31,718 nt of DNA, from IMG/VR virus record IMGVR_UViG_3300042905_002881, positions 1-31,718 of that record; one strand, written 5' to 3'. This DNA comes from a virus. The translations under genes were made by a program, and so were the position numbers. Under the pieces are notes generated by a model. It searched no databases and was not told where the DNA came from. It was given only the letters and a program-made list of their open reading frames with translations. This document shows positions 29,466-31,718 of the stretch, piece after piece. Numbering within the stretch: the stretch's first letter is position 1; each line of letters begins with the position of its first letter.

Positions 29466-31529
29466 ATGTCCAAAATTTTTAAAAAAATACTAACTAGCCC
29501 ATGGACCGCATTGCTGACTCTGGCACTGTGTGCAGGCGCAAGAATTGCTGATCCTGCTTTTGTGGAAAGTGTGAGACTACGGTATTTTGACACGCTGATT
29601 ACTGGAACCGAGGTCAAGGTCAGTGAGCAAGTGCATCTAGTAAATATTGACGATGCTGCGATAGAAAAGTTAGGGCAGTTTCCATTCCCACGTGGACAGT
29701 ACGCCAACATCATACAGGATCTTTACCAACGCAATGCAGGATTGGTAGTGTTCAACATATTCATGCCTGATGCTGACCGTGCTGGACAGGATGCTGTTTT
29801 GGCATCTGCGTTGAAGCAAATGCCCACAGTGTTACCGCACACAGCAACCAATGATGATGTGCGCTCAAGTGTGCCACCGTTTCGTCCTGGTGTGAGTGTG
29901 ATAGGTTCAGGTGAACCCGGAATACCATATCGGCACATTCAACCCAATGTAAGGAGCATTAATGAAACAGCAAGCGGTATTGGTATTGTTAATACTTTGC
30001 CTGAAGTGGACGGAGTCGTACGCCGAATCCCCATGGTTGCAAACATCGGAGGACAACTCTACCCCTCGATCAGTCTCGAAACCCTCCGTGTTGCCTCCGG
30101 CGACCCCTCTTTCCAGGTTAGGGTCAACGACGGAATCATTGAAGCCGTTAGAATTCCGCAGTTTGGAAAAATTCCAACAGACAATCTTGGTAGAATCTGG
30201 GTGGATTGGTCATCCCGACCGACCCAACATTCCCTGGCTAATTTGCCAAAGGACTTCCAAGGTGGAATTGTTATCGTCGGACTTACCGCGAGGGGGCTCA
30301 ACAACCCCGTCGCAACTGCTGGAGGAGAAGTCTATCCGCACTTCGTGCAAGCCGCTGTAATAGACACAGTGGTATCAGGGCGCATGATTCAACGTCCTGA
30401 TTATGCAGATGGTGCGGAAATCATTGTCTTGATAGCAGGTGGTTTGCTACTTTTATTCTTAACGAGGTGGACATATGTTGGGCTTGGTGCGGTTGTTGTG
30501 TTGGTTGGTGGCTCCGTGGTTGCTAGTTGGTATTCTTACCATGGCTTTTTATGGTTATTTGACGCTACTGCCTTTGCAGGTGGCACAATCTTGGTCGCTC
30601 TGCATGCCTACGGTGTCAAGTTCGTCTCAGAGTTCCTCCAAAAGCAAGCCATAAAGAAACAGTTTGCTGGCTACTGCTCAAAAGAAGTTGTGGAGATGCT
30701 ACAGAAAGATCCAGACTTGATCAAGCGTGGTGTGCGTAAAGATGTATCAGTTATGTTCTCAGACTTGCGTGGCTTTACTCCTATCGGCGAGCACTACGGT
30801 GATGACGTAGGCGGGCTTGGCAAATATATGAACGGCTACATGGATAGTATCAGTCGTCCTATCATGGACAACAGAGGCATGGTCATAAAGTATGTGGGCG
30901 ATGCAAGTATGCACATTCACGGTGCTCCTATTGAAGATCCAAATCATGCTAGAACTATTGTCAAGGTAGGACTTGAAATGTTGGATGCTGTTGACGAATA
31001 TACTAAACTAATGGAAGCACAGGGCTTGCCTCCGGCCGCAATGGGTTGGGGTTGTAATACAGGTATTGGTTTTATTGGCGAAATGGGTTCGACACAAAGA
31101 CACAGCTATGACATCTTAGGCGACATGGTTTCAACGGCCGCTCGACTAGAAGCACGTTGTAAAGCCTATGGTGTGCTGTGTATCATTGGTGCTGAAACAT
31201 ACAACAGAACCCGAGATGACTTCTTCTATCTAATGCTGGACAACTTACAACCCAAAGGCAAAACTGTAGCAGACTTGATCTATACAGCATTGCGTATCAA
31301 AGGCGATGTCAAAGAATATTACCGCGCCAGAGAAACACACAACAAGATGCATGCCTTGTATCGAGAACGCCAGTTTGATGCTGCCGCTATACTATGTGGA
31401 GAACTTGCGGGATCATTTGATGGACAAATGGACAAGTATTATCACATGTGGACCGAACGCTGTGAGTTCATGAAACAACAAGACTTGCCTGACAACTGGA
31501 ACGGTGAGTTTGTGGCTCACGAAAAATAA
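29466..31529 (+). CDS. CHASE2-domain adenylate cyclase (class III)
   Basis: The 687-residue product has an N-terminal anchor, a CHASE2 sensor domain (about 30-310), three membrane segments (about 317-382) and a class III cyclase domain. Motifs: VMFSDLRGFT (D433), VIKYVGDASM (K475, D479), and YDILGDMVSTAARLE (D549, R560). K475 and D549 predict ATP as substrate. The transition-state Asn expected at 556 is Ser, so activity may be low. The tail after residue 625 resembles the 119-residue protein at 18043. Codon usage changes in 29990-30360, where a second ORF is nested. The ATG at 29466 is preferred over a TTG at 29448; no strong ribosome binding site is visible. Confidence 0.88.
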   Translation: MSKIFKKILTSPWTALLTLALCAGARIADPAFVESVRLRYFDTLITGTEVKVSEQVHLVNIDDAAIEKLGQFPFPRGQYANIIQDLYQRNAGLVVFNIFMPDADRAGQDAVLASALKQMPTVLPHTATNDDVRSSVPPFRPGVSVIGSGEPGIPYRHIQPNVRSINETASGIGIVNTLPEVDGVVRRIPMVANIGGQLYPSISLETLRVASGDPSFQVRVNDGIIEAVRIPQFGKIPTDNLGRIWVDWSSRPTQHSLANLPKDFQGGIVIVGLTARGLNNPVATAGGEVYPHFVQAAVIDTVVSGRMIQRPDYADGAEIIVLIAGGLLLLFLTRWTYVGLGAVVVLVGGSVVASWYSYHGFLWLFDATAFAGGTILVALHAYGVKFVSEFLQKQAIKKQFAGYCSKEVVEMLQKDPDLIKRGVRKDVSVMFSDLRGFTPIGEHYGDDVGGLGKYMNGYMDSISRPIMDNRGMVIKYVGDASMHIHGAPIEDPNHARTIVKVGLEMLDAVDEYTKLMEAQGLPPAAMGWGCNTGIGFIGEMGSTQRHSYDILGDMVSTAARLEARCKAYGVLCIIGAETYNRTRDDFFYLMLDNLQPKGKTVADLIYTALRIKGDVKEYYRARETHNKMHALYRERQFDAAAILCGELAGSFDGQMDKYYHMWTERCEFMKQQDLPDNWNGEFVAHEK
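29962..30360 (+). CDS. Candidate nested secreted protein within the cyclase gene
   Basis: In the +1 frame of the cyclase gene a 132-residue ORF begins at 29962. AAGGAG lies five bases before the ATG. The N-terminus is a plausible signal peptide: MKQQAVLVLLILCLKW, then TESYA with possible cleavage near residue 21. The rest is rich in Ser, Thr and Pro. No family is recognised. The frame covers the stretch where the cyclase's codon usage is unlike that around it, which could reflect two overlapping coding constraints or imported DNA. The ORF may be a chance product. Confidence 0.35.
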   Translation: MKQQAVLVLLILCLKWTESYAESPWLQTSEDNSTPRSVSKPSVLPPATPLSRLGSTTESLKPLEFRSLEKFQQTILVESGWIGHPDRPNIPWLICQRTSKVELLSSDLPRGGSTTPSQLLEEKSIRTSCKPL

Positions 31530-31718
31530 TTATTTTTTCTTGGTGTTGTCTTCGGTATGGGGATCATCAGCCACAGCTTTTTTGAACTGATCAGCAGCTT
31601 CGCGTTCGACTTTGACCTGTTCCATCACACGATCTGACTCAATGATCTTGCCTCGTAGATGCAGCACAGTGTTGACTTTTTGATTCAATCGTATCAAGTC
31701 ATTGTCCAGCATTCTGAT
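31530..31718 (-). CDS. Small charged protein of unknown function (5' end near or beyond window edge)
   Basis: The minus-strand frame encodes a soluble, mostly helical product of at least 60 residues, beginning MLDNDLIRLNQKVNTVLHLR at 31712 and ending with a lysine-rich tail. The frame stays open to the window edge, so the true start may lie outside. I do not recognise it. Its stop codon abuts the cyclase stop (convergent), with an AT-rich palindrome (AAAAATAATTATTTTT) at the junction. Confidence 0.6.
   Translation of the reverse strand: MRMLDNDLIRLNQKVNTVLHLRGKIIESDRVMEQVKVEREAADQFKKAVADDPHTEDNTKKK

Noticed and set aside
1-31718. CRISPR arrays, rRNA, tRNA, insertion sequences or an integrase/attachment site
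   Set aside because: No regular repeats, transposase or integrase motifs, or tRNA cloverleaf were found on either strand by eye.

Overview
The window looks like part of a large T4-like (tailed, myovirus-type) phage genome. The evidence is dense packing with ATGA/TAATG overlaps, many small genes of families I recognise from T4-like cyanophages and related aquatic phages, a T4-type ATP-dependent DNA ligase, a class I ribonucleotide reductase small subunit beside a glutaredoxin, a free-standing GIY-YIG endonuclease, a PAAR spike-tip protein and several TATAAATA-like late-promoter candidates. No rRNA, tRNA or ordinary chromosomal operon is visible. The host is probably a Gram-negative aquatic bacterium. 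The outer-membrane protein, PstS and DadA-like protein look betaproteobacterial by eye; this host call is inference only.

Layout. 1-3645: end of a DadA-like FAD oxidoreductase, nrdB, an antisense GIY-YIG gene, glutaredoxin and a methyltransferase. 3647-6274: Sm-like small protein, PAAR protein and a large probable virion protein. 6305-8102: a promoter, outer-membrane barrel protein, terminator, second promoter and small phage genes. 8116-12671: DNA ligase, then a translationally coupled run of small conserved genes, a Bax-inhibitor-1 membrane protein and two acidic proteins. 12679-13205: a promoter, a strongly foldable RNA segment of about 160-185 nt and a small unknown gene. 13212-17230: membrane coiled-coil protein, ClpX, ribosomal protein bS21, small gene, Hsp20 and ClpS. 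17227-23694: phosphoesterase, small gene, possible glycosyltransferase, nucleotide-sugar dehydrogenase, 2-oxoglutarate oxygenase-like protein, amidinotransferase, UV-damage endonuclease and a small membrane protein. 23706-24796: a three-repeat Pho-box-like element, pstS and a terminator. 24822-31718: radical SAM protein behind a late-promoter candidate, a PHP-less Pol III alpha-like polymerase, a small gene, a fatty-acid desaturase, a 49-residue protein, a CHASE2 adenylate cyclase and the end of a small gene on the minus strand.

How the genes fit together. Several sets would redirect host physiology: nucleotide supply (NrdB, glutaredoxin), phosphate uptake under host PhoB control (PstS), proteolysis and folding (ClpX, ClpS, Hsp20, with no ClpP or ClpA here), translation (bS21), signalling (cyclase), membranes (desaturase, BI-1, outer-membrane protein), DNA repair (UvsE, ligase, PHP-less polymerase) and sugar or guanidino chemistry (dehydrogenase, oxygenase, amidinotransferase).

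The observations I would check first are the structured RNA at 12691-12875, two nested +1-frame ORFs with good ribosome binding sites (9287-9454 in ligase, 29962-30360 in the cyclase), the Pho box of pstS, the apparently leaderless uvsE promoter, 5'-end hairpins on hsp20, clpS and the polymerase gene, and a free-standing protein that resembles the C-terminal tail of the cyclase. No gene-free stretch exceeds 300 bases; the longest is 12672-12881, which holds the RNA candidate.
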